Source of the DNA: Bradyrhizobium sp. ORS 278
GTDB taxonomy: Bacteria > Pseudomonadota > Alphaproteobacteria > Rhizobiales > Xanthobacteraceae
DNA length: 64,000 bases
Assembly (NCBI RefSeq): GCF_000026145.1
Contig: NC_009445.1
Span: 1,054,001-1,118,000 of the forward strand
Direction: 5' to 3'
Both the position numbers and the translations under genes were made by a program. Shown here one piece after another: positions 13,078 through 22,752 of the stretch. Each line of letters opens with the position of its first letter. Within the stretch, counting starts at the first letter, position 1. Under the pieces are notes generated by a model, which made no database searches, was not told the DNA's origin, and worked only from the letters and a program-made list of their open reading frames with translations.

Positions 13078-13157
13078 GCTATCCGAGGCGAATTTCGCCG
13101 CATTTGGGACCTTTGGTCGCATCCAGGCCGTTCACAACCCGGTATCATGAGGAAAAA

Positions 13158-13182
13158 GCAAGGTTATCGGTCGAAACCTTGC
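13158..13182 (+). promoter_or_regulatory. Small inverted repeat in front of the peptide importer operon
   Basis: GCAAGGTT at 13158-13165 pairs with AACCTTGC at 13175-13182 around a 9-base spacer, directly followed by the AT-rich CTTATATT. It lies 170 bases in front of the first binding-protein gene and could be an operator or a 5' leader hairpin. No known site was recognised. Confidence 0.3.
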
Positions 13183-13353
13183 CTTATATTGTCCGCCTGA
13201 ATGGAACGGGTTCGGTGGCCGGGAGCGCTCCTGCTTCGGCCGGCGCAACCTGCCCGGTGCGAATTGGGTTACGATCAGACGTTGGATCAGGGAGCGGTCG
13301 CGGCCCAGGCCGGCCGAAGGCTCCCGAGCGATCTTATTCAGAGGAAGTCTCAT

Positions 13354-15246
13354 TTGACGATTACCCGACGACAGCTGCTGCAGAGCAGCGCCTTCGCTGC
13401 CATGACCCCGGCGCTCGGCGCCGCCGCCAGCTTCGTTTCCGCCGACGCGGCGCAGGCGCAGGCCGGCGAGCAGTTGGTCTGGCGCCACGGCCTGTCGCTG
13501 TTCGGCGAGGTGAAGTACCCGGCCGACTTCAAGCGATTCGACTACGTCAATCCCGACGCGCCGAAGGGCGGCACGGCCCGGATGATCTCGCTCGGGACCT
13601 TCGACAACTTCAACATCGTCGTGATGTATGTGAAGGGCAACATCGCGGTCGCGGCGGCGCAGATCTACGAGACCCTGATGACGCGGTCGCAGGACGAGAT
13701 CTCGACCGAGTACGGCCTGCTGGCCGAAGCCGCCTCCTACCCGGACGACTATTCCTGGGTGATCTACCGCCTGCGCAAGGACGCGCGCTGGCATGACGGC
13801 AAACCGGTGACGCCCGAGGACGTCATCTTCTCGCTCGACGTGCTCAAGAAGAACAGCCCGTTCTACTCGTCCTACTACCGCCATGTCGTCAAGACCGAGA
13901 AGACCGGCGACCTCGAGGTGAAGTTCACCTTCGACGGCCCGGGCAACCGCGAGCTGCCGCACATCGTCGGCGAACTGCTCGTGCTGCCCAAGCATTATTG
14001 GGAAGGCACCGACGCGCAGGGCCGCAAGCGCGACGTCACCGCGACCACCCTGGAGCCGCCGCTCGGGTCGAGCCCCTACCGCATCAAGGACTTCGTGCCC
14101 GGCCGCTCGATCAAGCTGGAGCGCGTGAAGGATTACTGGGGTGCCAACCTGCCGGTCCGCATCGGCCAGTACAATTTCGACGAGCTGCAGTTCGAGTATT
14201 TCCGCGACAACCTCGTTGCGCTCGAAGCCTTCAAGGCCGACCAGGCGGACTGGATCAGCGAGAATTCGGCCAAGCAATGGGCCACGGCCTATGACTTCCC
14301 GGCGATCACTGAGAAGCGCGCGGTCAAGGAGGAGTTTCCGGTCCGCGACTCCGGCCGCATGCAGGGCTTCGTCTTCAACCTGCGCCGTCCGCAATTCCAG
14401 GACGCCCGGCTGCGCCGCGCCTTCAACTATGCGTTCGATTTCGAGGAGATGAACAAGCAGCTGTTCTTCGGCCAATACAAGCGCATCAACAGCTATTTCG
14501 AGGGCACGGATTTGGCCTGCTCCGGCCTGCCGCAGGGTCAGGAGCTGCAGATCCTCGAGGGCCTGCGCGGCCAGGTGCCGCCGGAGGTGTTCACCACCGT
14601 CTACCAGAACCCGGTCGGCGGCAACCCCGAGAACGTCCGCGCCAATCTGCGCGAGGCGACCAGGCTCCTGAAGGACGCGGGCTACGAGATCAAGGACCGC
14701 AAGCTGGTCGATCCCGCCGGCAAGCAGGTCGCGATCGAACTCCTGGTGCAGGATCCATCATCGGAGCGCATCGTGCTGTTCTACAAGCCGTCGCTGGAGC
14801 GGCTCGGCGTCACCGTCACGGTGCGCCAGGTCGACAATGTCCAGTATGAGCAGCGCGCCCGCACCTTCGACTACGACATGATCATCGATACCTGGGGCCA
14901 GTCGCTGTCGCCCGGCAACGAGCAGCGCGATTTCTGGGGCTCGAAGGCGGCCGATGAGCCGGGCTCGAAGAATGCGGTGGGCATCAAGAACCCCGCCATC
15001 GACGAACTGATCGAGAAGATCATCTTCGCCAAGGACCGCGCATCCCTGGAGGCCGCGACGCATGCGCTCGACCGCGTGCTGCTGTGGAATTTCTACGTCG
15101 TGCCGCAGTTCACCTATCCGTTCGCGCGCAGCGCGCGCTGGGACCGCTTCAGCCATTTCGAGCCGTTCCCGAAATTCGCCAGCAGCGGCTGGCCGTCACT
15201 GTGGTGGTTCGACGCCGACAAGGCTGCCAAGGTGAAGCGGTCTTGA
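13354..15246 (+). CDS. Extracellular oligopeptide-binding protein of a Yej-type ABC importer (copy 1)
   Basis: A family 5 solute-binding protein of about 630 residues, the size of YejA, which serves microcin C and oligopeptide uptake in enterobacteria. The chosen start is TTG 13354, six bases after a GAGGAAG ribosome site. It gives a twin-arginine-like export signal (TITRRQLLQSSAFA, then a hydrophobic stretch ending ADAAQAQA). Starting at the earlier ATG at 13201 would bury this signal. The mature part shows GLSLFGEVKYPADFKRFDYV and ARWHDGKPVTPEDVIFSLDV, the conserved face of the family. Its stop overlaps the start of a second, related binding protein. The operon continues with two permeases and a double ATPase. 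Confidence 0.9.
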   Translation: MTITRRQLLQSSAFAAMTPALGAAASFVSADAAQAQAGEQLVWRHGLSLFGEVKYPADFKRFDYVNPDAPKGGTARMISLGTFDNFNIVVMYVKGNIAVAAAQIYETLMTRSQDEISTEYGLLAEAASYPDDYSWVIYRLRKDARWHDGKPVTPEDVIFSLDVLKKNSPFYSSYYRHVVKTEKTGDLEVKFTFDGPGNRELPHIVGELLVLPKHYWEGTDAQGRKRDVTATTLEPPLGSSPYRIKDFVPGRSIKLERVKDYWGANLPVRIGQYNFDELQFEYFRDNLVALEAFKADQADWISENSAKQWATAYDFPAITEKRAVKEEFPVRDSGRMQGFVFNLRRPQFQDARLRRAFNYAFDFEEMNKQLFFGQYKRINSYFEGTDLACSGLPQGQELQILEGLRGQVPPEVFTTVYQNPVGGNPENVRANLREATRLLKDAGYEIKDRKLVDPAGKQVAIELLVQDPSSERIVLFYKPSLERLGVTVTVRQVDNVQYEQRARTFDYDMIIDTWGQSLSPGNEQRDFWGSKAADEPGSKNAVGIKNPAIDELIEKIIFAKDRASLEAATHALDRVLLWNFYVVPQFTYPFARSARWDRFSHFEPFPKFASSGWPSLWWFDADKAAKVKRS

Positions 15247-17120
15247 GCACGATCTCGCATCTGTCCCGCCGCCGCGTGCTCGGGCTGGGCCTGGGCGCGC
15301 TCGGCGTCTCCTTGCTGAAGCCGGCGAACGCCGCGGAATTCGGCCCGGACTCGCACGGCATGTCGGCGTTCGGCGACCTGAAGTATCCGGCGGACTTTCC
15401 GCGCTTCGACTACGTCAATCCGGAGGCGCCGAAGGGCGGGCTGTTCTCGCTGATCCCCTCAGTGCGCGCCTACAACCAGTCCTACCAGACGTTCAACTCG
15501 TTCAACGCCTACATCCTCAAGGGCGAGGGCGCGCAGGGCATGGCGATGACCTTCGCGTCCTTGATGGTGCCATCGGGCGACGAGCCCGATGCGGTGTATG
15601 GGCTGGTCGCGAAATCGGTCGCGATCTCGCCTGACAAGCTGAACTACCGCTTCACGTTGCGGCCCGAGGCGCGCTTCCACGATGGCTCGAGGATCACGGC
15701 GCAGGACGTCGCCTGGTCGCTGAACACGCTGAAGGACAAGGGTCATCCGCTGATCGTCGTGCAGCTGCGCGACTTCGTGAAGGCCGAGGCCCTCGATGAC
15801 GCCACGGTCGTGATCAGCTTCGTCGAGAAGCGGGCGCGCGACGTGCCGCTCTATGTCGTCACCCTGCCGATCTTCTCCAAGGCCTACTACGCCAGCCGTG
15901 CGTTCGACGAATCGACGCTCGACGTGCCGCTCGGCTCGGGCCCTTACAAGGTCGGCAGATACGAGGTCAACCGCTATGTCGAGTTCGATCGCGTCAAGGA
16001 CTGGTGGGCGGCCGACCTGCCGGTGAGCCGCGGCTTCTACAATTTCGACACGGTGCGCTACGAGTTCTATCGCGACCGCGACGTCGCTTTCGAAGGCTTC
16101 ACCGCCAAGAGCTATCTGTTCCGCGAGGAGTTCACCTCGCGCATCTGGGCGACCCGCTACGATTTCCCGGCGATCAAGGACGGCCGAGTCAAGCGCGAGA
16201 TGCTGCCGGACGAGACGCCGTCGGGCGGGCAGGGCTGGTTCATCAACACCCGCCGCGACAAGTTCGGGGATCCGCGCGTCCGTCAGGCGCTGGCCTACGC
16301 CTTCGACTTCGAGTGGACCAACAAGACCATCATGTACGGCGCCTATGCGCGCACCGTGTCGCCGTTCCAGAACTCCGACATGGTCGCGGTCGGCCCGCCG
16401 TCGCCGGAGGAGCTGAAGCTGCTCGAGCCGTTCCGCGGCCAGGTGCCCGACGACGTGTTTGGCGAGCCGTTTGTGCCGCCGGCCTCCGATGGCTCGGGCC
16501 AGGATCGCGCGCTGCTGCGCAAGGCCACGCAATTGCTGCAGCAGGCCGGCCTGCCGGTGAAGGACGGCAAGCGGCTGCTGCCGAACGGCGAGCCGTTCGC
16601 GATCGAGTTCCTGATCGACGAGGTCTCGTTCAAGCCGCACCACGGCACCTTGATCAAGAACCTGCAGACGCTCGGCATCGATGCCGATCTGCGCATCGTC
16701 GACGCCGTGCAGTACCGCGCCCGCGTCGAGGATTTCGACTTCGACATCACGGTGCAGCGGCTGTCGATGTCGCCGACCCCCGGCGACTCCTTGCGGCCGT
16801 ATTTCACGTCGGACGCTGCCAAGACCAAAGGGTCCTACAATCTCGCCGGCATCAGCAATCCCGCGATCGACGCGCTGGTTGCGAAGGCGATCGCCGCCGA
16901 GACCCGCAGCGAGCTGACCTCCGCCTGCCGGGCGCTCGATCGGGTGTTCCGCGCCGGTCACTACTGGATCTCGCAATGGTACCGGACGACCCATCCGATC
17001 GCCTATTGGGATCAGTTCAGCCACCCGCCGAAGCCGCCGAAATACGCCTCGGGCGTCGGCGCCCCAGACATCTGGTGGTACGATGCCGCCAAGGCCGCAA
17101 AGCTGGAGCAGGCGAAGTAG
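15243..17120 (+). CDS. Extracellular oligopeptide-binding protein of a Yej-type ABC importer (copy 2)
   Basis: A second family 5 binding protein, 625 residues, clearly paralogous to the one before it: both begin the mature chain with a FGDLKYPADFPRFDYVNPEA-like segment and share ARFHDGS...AQDVAWSLNTLKDKG and the C-terminal WYRTTHPIAYWDQFS pattern. The start is TTG 15243, which overlaps the preceding stop as TTGA, and gives a twin-arginine-like signal SRRRVLGLGLGALG. Overlap at the start means its translation is coupled to copy 1. Two binding proteins on one set of permeases suggests that the importer accepts two classes of peptide or glycopeptide. Confidence 0.9.
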   Translation: MSTISHLSRRRVLGLGLGALGVSLLKPANAAEFGPDSHGMSAFGDLKYPADFPRFDYVNPEAPKGGLFSLIPSVRAYNQSYQTFNSFNAYILKGEGAQGMAMTFASLMVPSGDEPDAVYGLVAKSVAISPDKLNYRFTLRPEARFHDGSRITAQDVAWSLNTLKDKGHPLIVVQLRDFVKAEALDDATVVISFVEKRARDVPLYVVTLPIFSKAYYASRAFDESTLDVPLGSGPYKVGRYEVNRYVEFDRVKDWWAADLPVSRGFYNFDTVRYEFYRDRDVAFEGFTAKSYLFREEFTSRIWATRYDFPAIKDGRVKREMLPDETPSGGQGWFINTRRDKFGDPRVRQALAYAFDFEWTNKTIMYGAYARTVSPFQNSDMVAVGPPSPEELKLLEPFRGQVPDDVFGEPFVPPASDGSGQDRALLRKATQLLQQAGLPVKDGKRLLPNGEPFAIEFLIDEVSFKPHHGTLIKNLQTLGIDADLRIVDAVQYRARVEDFDFDITVQRLSMSPTPGDSLRPYFTSDAAKTKGSYNLAGISNPAIDALVAKAIAAETRSELTSACRALDRVFRAGHYWISQWYRTTHPIAYWDQFSHPPKPPKYASGVGAPDIWWYDAAKAAKLEQAK

Positions 17121-17123
17121 TTC

Positions 17124-18236
17124 ATGGCTGCCTATATCGCTCGCCGCATCTTTCTGATGCTCCCGACCCTGCTCGGGATCCTTTTCATCTCCTTCGTCGT
17201 GGTGCAGTTCGCGCCGGGCGGCCCGGTCGAGCGCGTCATCGCGCAGCTGACCGGCGCCGACACCGGCGGCACCTCGCGCATCTCCGGCGGCAGCGGCTCG
17301 GATTTCGGCGCGCGGCCGCCGGGACAGGTCGGCTCAGGCGGCGAGATCAACTCCAAATATCGCGGCGCGCAGGGACTCGATCCCGCCTTCATCAAGAAGC
17401 TGGAGCAGCAGTTCGGCTTCGACAAGCCGGCGCCGGAGCGCTTCGCGCTGATGGTCTGGAACTTCGCCCGCTTCGATTTCGGCAAGAGCTATTTCCGCGA
17501 CACGTCGGTGCTGCAGCTGATCAAGGAGAAGCTGCCGGTCTCGATCTCGCTCGGCCTGTGGATGACCTTGCTGACCTATCTGATCTCGATTCCCTTGGGC
17601 ATTCGCAAGGCCGTGCATGACGGCTCACGCTTCGACGTCTGGACCTCGGCGGTGATCATCGTCGGCTACGCGATCCCCGGCTTCCTGTTCGCGATCCTGC
17701 TCATCATCCTGTTCGCCGGCGGCTCCTTCCTCAACATCTTCCCGCTGCGCGGCCTGACCTCGGACGGCTGGGCCGGCTTTCCCTGGTACTGGAAGATCCT
17801 CGACTATTTCTGGCACATCACCCTGCCGCTGCTGTCGATGGCGCTCGGCGCCTTCGCGACCATGACCTTGCTCACCAAGAACTCGTTCCTCGACGAGATC
17901 CGCAAGCAATATGTCATGACCGCGCGCGCCAAGGGCTGCAGCGAGACCCAGGTGCTATATGGTCACATCTTCCGCAACGCGATGCTGATCGTGATCGCGG
18001 GCTTCCCGGGTACCTTCATCCACGCCTTCTTCTCCGGATCGCTGCTGATCGAGACCATCTTCTCGCTCGACGGCCTCGGCCTGTTGTCGTTCGAGAGCAT
18101 CCTCAACCGCGACTATCCGGTCGTGTTCGGCAACCTCTACATCTTCTCGCTGCTCGGCCTGGTGGTGAACCTGATCTCCGACCTCACCTATATGTGGATC
18201 GATCCGCGGATCGATTTCGAGGCACGGGAGGTCTGA
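17124..18236 (+). CDS. yejB: Oligopeptide ABC importer permease, YejB-like
   Basis: An inner-membrane permease of 370 residues. The first helix is at about 10-30. It is followed by an unusually long periplasmic segment rich in Gly and Ser (about 45-85, including [20 protein letters not shown]), a mark of YejB compared with DppB or OppB. Then come five helices and the cytoplasmic coupling loop [20 protein letters not shown] near 270-290, the EAA motif that contacts the ATPase. It begins three bases after the second binding protein and ends two bases before the next permease gene. Confidence 0.92.
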   Translation: MAAYIARRIFLMLPTLLGILFISFVVVQFAPGGPVERVIAQLTGADTGGTSRISGGSGSDFGARPPGQVGSGGEINSKYRGAQGLDPAFIKKLEQQFGFDKPAPERFALMVWNFARFDFGKSYFRDTSVLQLIKEKLPVSISLGLWMTLLTYLISIPLGIRKAVHDGSRFDVWTSAVIIVGYAIPGFLFAILLIILFAGGSFLNIFPLRGLTSDGWAGFPWYWKILDYFWHITLPLLSMALGAFATMTLLTKNSFLDEIRKQYVMTARAKGCSETQVLYGHIFRNAMLIVIAGFPGTFIHAFFSGSLLIETIFSLDGLGLLSFESILNRDYPVVFGNLYIFSLLGLVVNLISDLTYMWIDPRIDFEAREV

Positions 18237-18238
18237 CG

Positions 18239-19414
18239 ATGCTCAAAACCGTAGCCCCCGTCGAGACCACTACGCAGGCGCCGCTCGGCGAGGCCGTGCC
18301 GCCGACGCGGCATCGCTTCCGGCCGTCGCCGCTCAACCAGCGCCGCTGGCAGAACTTCAAGGCCAACCGCCGCGGCTACTGGTCGCTGTGGATCTTCCTG
18401 TTTCTGTTCATCGTCTCGTTGTTCGCCGAGCTGATCGCCAATGACCGGCCGTTCCTGATCAAGTTCGACGGTCATCTGTATTGGCCGGCCTTCGTCTCCT
18501 ATCCGGAGACCGCATTCGGCGGCGACTTCGAGACCGCGGCCGACTATCGCGACCCGTACTTGCAGAAGCTGATCGCCGACAAGGGCGGCACGGTGATCTG
18601 GCCGCTGATCCGCTACTCCTACGCCACCCACAATCTCGATCTGCCGACGCCGGCGCCGTCGCCGCCGACCTGGATGCTGACCGAGGCGCAGTGCAAGGCC
18701 GTGGTCGAGAAGAAGGGGCTGAAGAGCTGTCGCGACCTCGAATACAACTGGCTCGGCACCGACGATCAGGGCCGCGACGTTGTCGCGCGGCTGATCTACG
18801 GCTTCCGCATCTCCGTGCTGTTCGGCCTGTCCCTGACGTTCTTCTCCTCGATCATCGGCATCGCCGCCGGCGGTGTGCAGGGCTATTTCGGCGGCTGGGT
18901 CGATCTGTTGTTCCAGCGCTTCATCGAGATCTGGAACGCGATCCCCTATCTCTATCTGCTGCTGATCCTCTCCGCGGTGCTGGTGCCCGGCTTCTTCACC
19001 CTGCTCGGCATCATGCTGCTGTTCTCCTGGGTGTCGCTTGTTGGGCTCGTGCGCGCCGAATTTTTGCGCGGCCGCAATTTCGAGTACATCCAGGCGGCGC
19101 GTGCGCTCGGCGTCTCCAACGTCGTCATCATGTGGCGGCATCTGTTGCCGAACGCGATGGTCGCGACCATGACCTTCCTGCCGTTCATCGTGTCGAGCTC
19201 GGTGATGACGTTGACGGCGCTCGATTTCCTCGGCTTCGGCCTGCCGCCCGGCTCGCCGTCGCTGGGCGAGATGCTGTCGCAGGCGAAGGCGAACGTGCAA
19301 GCGCCGTGGCTCGGCCTCACCGGCTTCTTCTCGGTCGCGATCATGCTGTCGCTCCTCATCTTCATCGGCGAGGCCGTGCGCGACGCGTTCGACCCGCGCA
19401 AGACGTTCAGGTGA
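18239..19414 (+). CDS. yejE: Oligopeptide ABC importer permease, YejE-like
   Basis: The partner permease, 391 residues from ATG 18239, two bases after the yejB stop. Its N-terminal cytoplasmic part is followed by a helix at about 45-65 and a long periplasmic insert with ANDRPFLIKFDGHLYWPAF and ETAFGGDFETAADYRDPY, motifs diagnostic of YejE. The core has LGTDDQGRDVVARLIYGFRI and the EAA loop AARALGVSNVVIMWRHLLPN. A longer frame with 15 extra codons exists but would overlap yejB for no gain. Confidence 0.92.
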   Translation: MLKTVAPVETTTQAPLGEAVPPTRHRFRPSPLNQRRWQNFKANRRGYWSLWIFLFLFIVSLFAELIANDRPFLIKFDGHLYWPAFVSYPETAFGGDFETAADYRDPYLQKLIADKGGTVIWPLIRYSYATHNLDLPTPAPSPPTWMLTEAQCKAVVEKKGLKSCRDLEYNWLGTDDQGRDVVARLIYGFRISVLFGLSLTFFSSIIGIAAGGVQGYFGGWVDLLFQRFIEIWNAIPYLYLLLILSAVLVPGFFTLLGIMLLFSWVSLVGLVRAEFLRGRNFEYIQAARALGVSNVVIMWRHLLPNAMVATMTFLPFIVSSSVMTLTALDFLGFGLPPGSPSLGEMLSQAKANVQAPWLGLTGFFSVAIMLSLLIFIGEAVRDAFDPRKTFR

Positions 19415-19432
19415 GCGCCAGGGTACGATGAC

Positions 19433-21070
19433 ATGGATGCGATGACCCAGCCGCTGTTGTCGGTCAGCGATCTCTCGGTCGCCTTTCACCAGGGCGGCCG
19501 CGCCTCGACCGCGGTCGACCACGTCTCGTTCGACATCAAGCGCGGCGAATGCGTCGCGCTGGTCGGCGAGTCAGGCTCGGGGAAGTCCGTCAGTGCGCTC
19601 TCCGTGCTGAAGCTGCTGCCGTATCCGGTTGCCTCGCATCCCTCCGGCAGCATCCGCTTCAAGGGGCGCGATCTGCTGCCGCTGTCCGAGGGCGAGATGC
19701 GCGGCATCCGCGGCAGCGACATCTCGATCATCTTCCAGGAGCCGATGACCTCGCTCAATCCGCTGCACACGATCGAGCGGCAGATCAGCGAGATCCTGCA
19801 TCTGCACAAGCCGATCTCGGGCAGCGCCGCGCGTACGCGCGTGCTCGAGCTGCTCACCCAGGTCGGCATTCCCGAGCCCGAGACGCGGCTCGGCAGCTAT
19901 CCGCACCAGCTCTCCGGCGGCCAGCGTCAGCGCGTGATGATCGCGATGGCGCTCGCCAACGAGCCGGATCTCCTGATCGCCGACGAGCCGACCACCGCGC
20001 TCGACGTCACCGTGCAGGCGCAGATCCTGGCGCTACTCGCCGACATCCGCGCGCGGCTCGGGATGAGCCTCCTCTTCATCACACATGATCTCGGCATCGT
20101 CCGGCGCATCGCCGACCGCGTCTGCGTCATGAATGGCGGCAAGATCGTCGAGCAGGGCCCGGTCGAGCAGGTGTTCACCGCGCCACAGCATCCCTACACC
20201 AAGGCGCTGCTCGCCGCCGAGCCGAAGCCAGATCCCGCCCCGCCGCGGCCCGATCAGCCGGTCGTGATGCAGGCGAAGGACCTGAAGGTCTGGTTTCCGA
20301 TCAAGCGCGGCCTGTTCCGCTCCACCGTTGGCCATATCAAGGCCGTCGACGGCGTCAGCGTCGCCGTGCGCAAGGGCGAGACGCTCGGCGTTGTCGGCGA
20401 GTCCGGCTCCGGCAAGACCACGCTCGGGCTGGCGCTGCTGCGGCTCATCTCCTCCGACGGACCGATCGTGTTTCTGGGCAAGGAGATCCAGGGCCTGAGC
20501 TTCAAGGAAGTCCGCCCGTTCCGCCGCGACATGCAGATCGTCTTCCAGGACCCGTTCGGTTCGCTCAGTCCGCGCATGTCGGTCGGCGACATCATCGCGG
20601 AAGGCCTGAGCGTGCATCAGCCTGACTTGTCGGAGGAGGCGCGCGAGGCCAAGGTCGTCAAGGCGCTCACCGATGTCGGCCTCGATCCGGCAACCCGCTT
20701 CCGCTATCCGCACGAATTCTCCGGCGGCCAGCGCCAGCGCATCTCGGTCGCCCGCGCCGTCGTGCTGGAGCCGTCCTTCGTCGTGCTCGACGAGCCGACC
20801 TCGGCGCTCGACATGCTGTTCCAGGCGCAGATGGTCGAGCTCCTGCGCGAGCTGCAGCGCAAGCGCGAGCTGACCTACATGTTCATCTCCCACGATCTGC
20901 GCGTCGTCGCCGCGCTGGCGAGCCATCTCATCGTGATGCGCCACGGCAAGGTGGTCGAGGAGGGCCCCGCCGCGCAATTGTTCAAGGCGCCGAAGACGGA
21001 CTACACGCGCGCGCTGTTCGCCGCGGCGTTCAGGAACGAGACCGCGGGGAACGGCGCTGCGGCGAGCTGA
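19433..21070 (+). CDS. yejF: Double-domain ABC importer ATPase, YejF-like
   Basis: A 545-residue protein made of two ATPase domains in one chain, as in YejF. The first (about 8-265) has [23 protein letters not shown] and [12 protein letters not shown]. The second (about 275-535) has [23 protein letters not shown] and [12 protein letters not shown]. Both end in the C-terminal extension typical of Opp/Dpp ATPases ([13 protein letters not shown] and [13 protein letters not shown]). It closes the operon. No clear terminator follows, but a palindromic repeat lies about 210 bases downstream. Confidence 0.93.
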   Translation: MDAMTQPLLSVSDLSVAFHQGGRASTAVDHVSFDIKRGECVALVGESGSGKSVSALSVLKLLPYPVASHPSGSIRFKGRDLLPLSEGEMRGIRGSDISIIFQEPMTSLNPLHTIERQISEILHLHKPISGSAARTRVLELLTQVGIPEPETRLGSYPHQLSGGQRQRVMIAMALANEPDLLIADEPTTALDVTVQAQILALLADIRARLGMSLLFITHDLGIVRRIADRVCVMNGGKIVEQGPVEQVFTAPQHPYTKALLAAEPKPDPAPPRPDQPVVMQAKDLKVWFPIKRGLFRSTVGHIKAVDGVSVAVRKGETLGVVGESGSGKTTLGLALLRLISSDGPIVFLGKEIQGLSFKEVRPFRRDMQIVFQDPFGSLSPRMSVGDIIAEGLSVHQPDLSEEAREAKVVKALTDVGLDPATRFRYPHEFSGGQRQRISVARAVVLEPSFVVLDEPTSALDMLFQAQMVELLRELQRKRELTYMFISHDLRVVAALASHLIVMRHGKVVEEGPAAQLFKAPKTDYTRALFAAAFRNETAGNGAAAS

Positions 21071-21477
21071 TCGGGACCCGCCAGTTCCCGGTTCGCACGC
21101 AGGTCACATTGTGAGTTGGACACGAACTCCAGCCTCAAGACCGGTGCGCTGCGCTCCTCTCCCCGCTACGGGACAGGGTAACGGTGAAGGGCGGTGCTGC
21201 TGATCCGCAGGATTGCTGCGCGATCCGATCTCTCTCCGCAAACAGCAAGTCTCTCGTCGCAACAAGCACGGTCTCTCCCCTCGTCATTGCGAGCGCAGCG
21301 AAGCAATCCAGAGTCGCAGGGCGGGACCCTGGATTGTTTCGTCGCTGCGCTCCTTGCAATGATGACCGGATGGATGTCGTCCGAGAAATGATCAGTTCGA
21401 AATCAGGACTCGCCGCAAGCCTGGTACGCCCATCTCGCCTCGGGTTACGGGCGGCTGCGTCGGTGATCGCGCCGCGA
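21071..21477. other. Convergent intergenic stretch, yejF to DUF5666 gene
   Basis: A 407-base gap between two genes that point at each other. It has no credible gene. The dispersed repeat at 21281-21366 occupies its centre and could form a hairpin in either transcript; the rest shows nothing I can name. Confidence 0.5.
21281..21366. repeat. Dispersed palindromic repeat (TCATTGCGAGCGCAGCGAAG family)
   Basis: The left arm TCGTCATTGCGAGCGCAGCG at 21281 is answered by an imperfect right arm CGCTGCGCTCCTTGCAATGA ending at 21364, with inner arms AATCCAG and CTGGATT. Copies of this kind are frequent between genes of Bradyrhizobium (from memory, not searched). It forms one long imperfect cruciform. 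Confidence 0.75.
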
Positions 21478-22752
21478 TCAGCGCCGGCCGCCTCCACCGC
21501 CTCCACCGCCTCCGCCTCCGCCGCCTCCTCCAAAACCGCCTTGCCCGCCAAAGCCACCGCCGCCGGAGGGAGGACCACCGGGCGCGCCGCCGAAGCCCGG
21601 CGGGTTCGAGACGCCGCCGGAGCCGAAGCCGCCGGGGGAGCCCATGCCGCCCGGAGACATGCCGCTGTCGCGGCCGAAGCCGGGCATGTCTCGATGACCC
21701 GGCGCAACCGGATTGTTGGGGGCAGCCGGGCCGCCCGGTGTCCCCGGCGCAGTGGTGCCGCCATTGACGCCGCTCCGGCCTCGCGGACTGCCCGGTTCTT
21801 GCGTTGGTCCCTGGCCGCGCGGCGCCTGCGGTCGCTGCACGGATTCGCCGGGGAAGCGGGTCACCGCCTGCACGGTTTCGGCGCGTAACCCGCCGGCGCC
21901 ATCGGGCACGGCGTTGACGACGACGCGCGCCTCGCCCGCCGGCTGAAAGCGCGAATTGTCGCGCGCGACATAGCCGGAGCCGAACCGCAGGTCGTTGCCG
22001 ACGCGCTGGACATAGCCCTCGACCAGCAACCGGCTGGCGCGGGCGAACTCCTTGAGGTCATCCGGCCTGATCCGCGCCACCTGCATCACGCCCTGCGCGA
22101 CGCGGCCCTCGGCCTGGACGCGCTGACCGACCAGCGCCTGGTCGACGCCGGTGATCCGCAGGCCGCCGATGGATAGGCCGGTCCTGTCACGGACGACGAC
22201 GCCCGTGATCCGGCTCGTGGGGACCGTGCGCGGGTCAACGAGGCTCGCGACAATCACGCCATCGCTGCGCCTGAGGCCGAAGACCGCGACGTGGCTGCCG
22301 ACCTTGCGCCAGCTCTCCTGGCCCGGCGAGATCACGGTCTGGCCGAGCACAGTGAGCTCGCCTGGCCTGACCGCCTCGATCGCGCCGGTGACCTCGCTGA
22401 CGATATCGATGCGGCCGGTGCTGAGCGTGCCGCCGGCGTCGCGCCGCGCCAGCACGCGGGCGAGCTGGCCGATCTTCAGCGCCTTCACCGATGATGTCTC
22501 GCCGTCGATCGTGACCGGGACGTCCGGCGCGTAGCTGACTCGCTCGCCATTGACGAAGATGCTGCCGAAGCGCTGGATCACGCCGACGATGCCGGTGCCG
22601 CCCATGCCCTGATCCTGGCCGCCGCGGATGCCGGTGCCGCCGATGCCCTGGTCGTCGCCCTTGCGGGTCTGTCCCCAGGCAAGTGCTGATGTGCCGGCGA
22701 GCCACAGCCCGGCGAGCAGCGCCCTGCGCGAGACGTGCCTGCGCATGATCAT
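21478..22752 (-). CDS. Exported protein with DUF5666-like domains and a Gly-rich tail
   Basis: 424 residues, function unknown. A signal peptide with RRALLAGLWLAGTSALAWG occupies about residues 9-28. The body (about 30-290) consists of small beta-barrel-like repeats of the DUF5666 kind: VGVIQRFGSIFVNGERVSY, a TGAIEAVRPGELTVLGQTVI unit, then ITGVVVRDRTGLSIGGLRI, each followed by a polar strand. From about 300 the chain turns into Pro, Gly and Gln-rich low complexity that ends in a run of about 15 glycines and RR. The N-terminal region also repeats QGIGGTGIRGG / QGMGGTGIVG. Its start overlaps the stop of the DUF6502-like gene as ATGA, so both are one operon. The tail suggests a cell-surface or matrix role, but that is inference. 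Confidence 0.75.
   Translation of the reverse strand: MIMRRHVSRRALLAGLWLAGTSALAWGQTRKGDDQGIGGTGIRGGQDQGMGGTGIVGVIQRFGSIFVNGERVSYAPDVPVTIDGETSSVKALKIGQLARVLARRDAGGTLSTGRIDIVSEVTGAIEAVRPGELTVLGQTVISPGQESWRKVGSHVAVFGLRRSDGVIVASLVDPRTVPTSRITGVVVRDRTGLSIGGLRITGVDQALVGQRVQAEGRVAQGVMQVARIRPDDLKEFARASRLLVEGYVQRVGNDLRFGSGYVARDNSRFQPAGEARVVVNAVPDGAGGLRAETVQAVTRFPGESVQRPQAPRGQGPTQEPGSPRGRSGVNGGTTAPGTPGGPAAPNNPVAPGHRDMPGFGRDSGMSPGGMGSPGGFGSGGVSNPPGFGGAPGGPPSGGGGFGGQGGFGGGGGGGGGGGGGGGRR

Noticed and set aside
16004..17620. A 538-codon plus-strand frame across the second binding protein and yejB
   Set aside because: It runs in another frame through both genes and is very Arg-rich, typical of a frame shadow.
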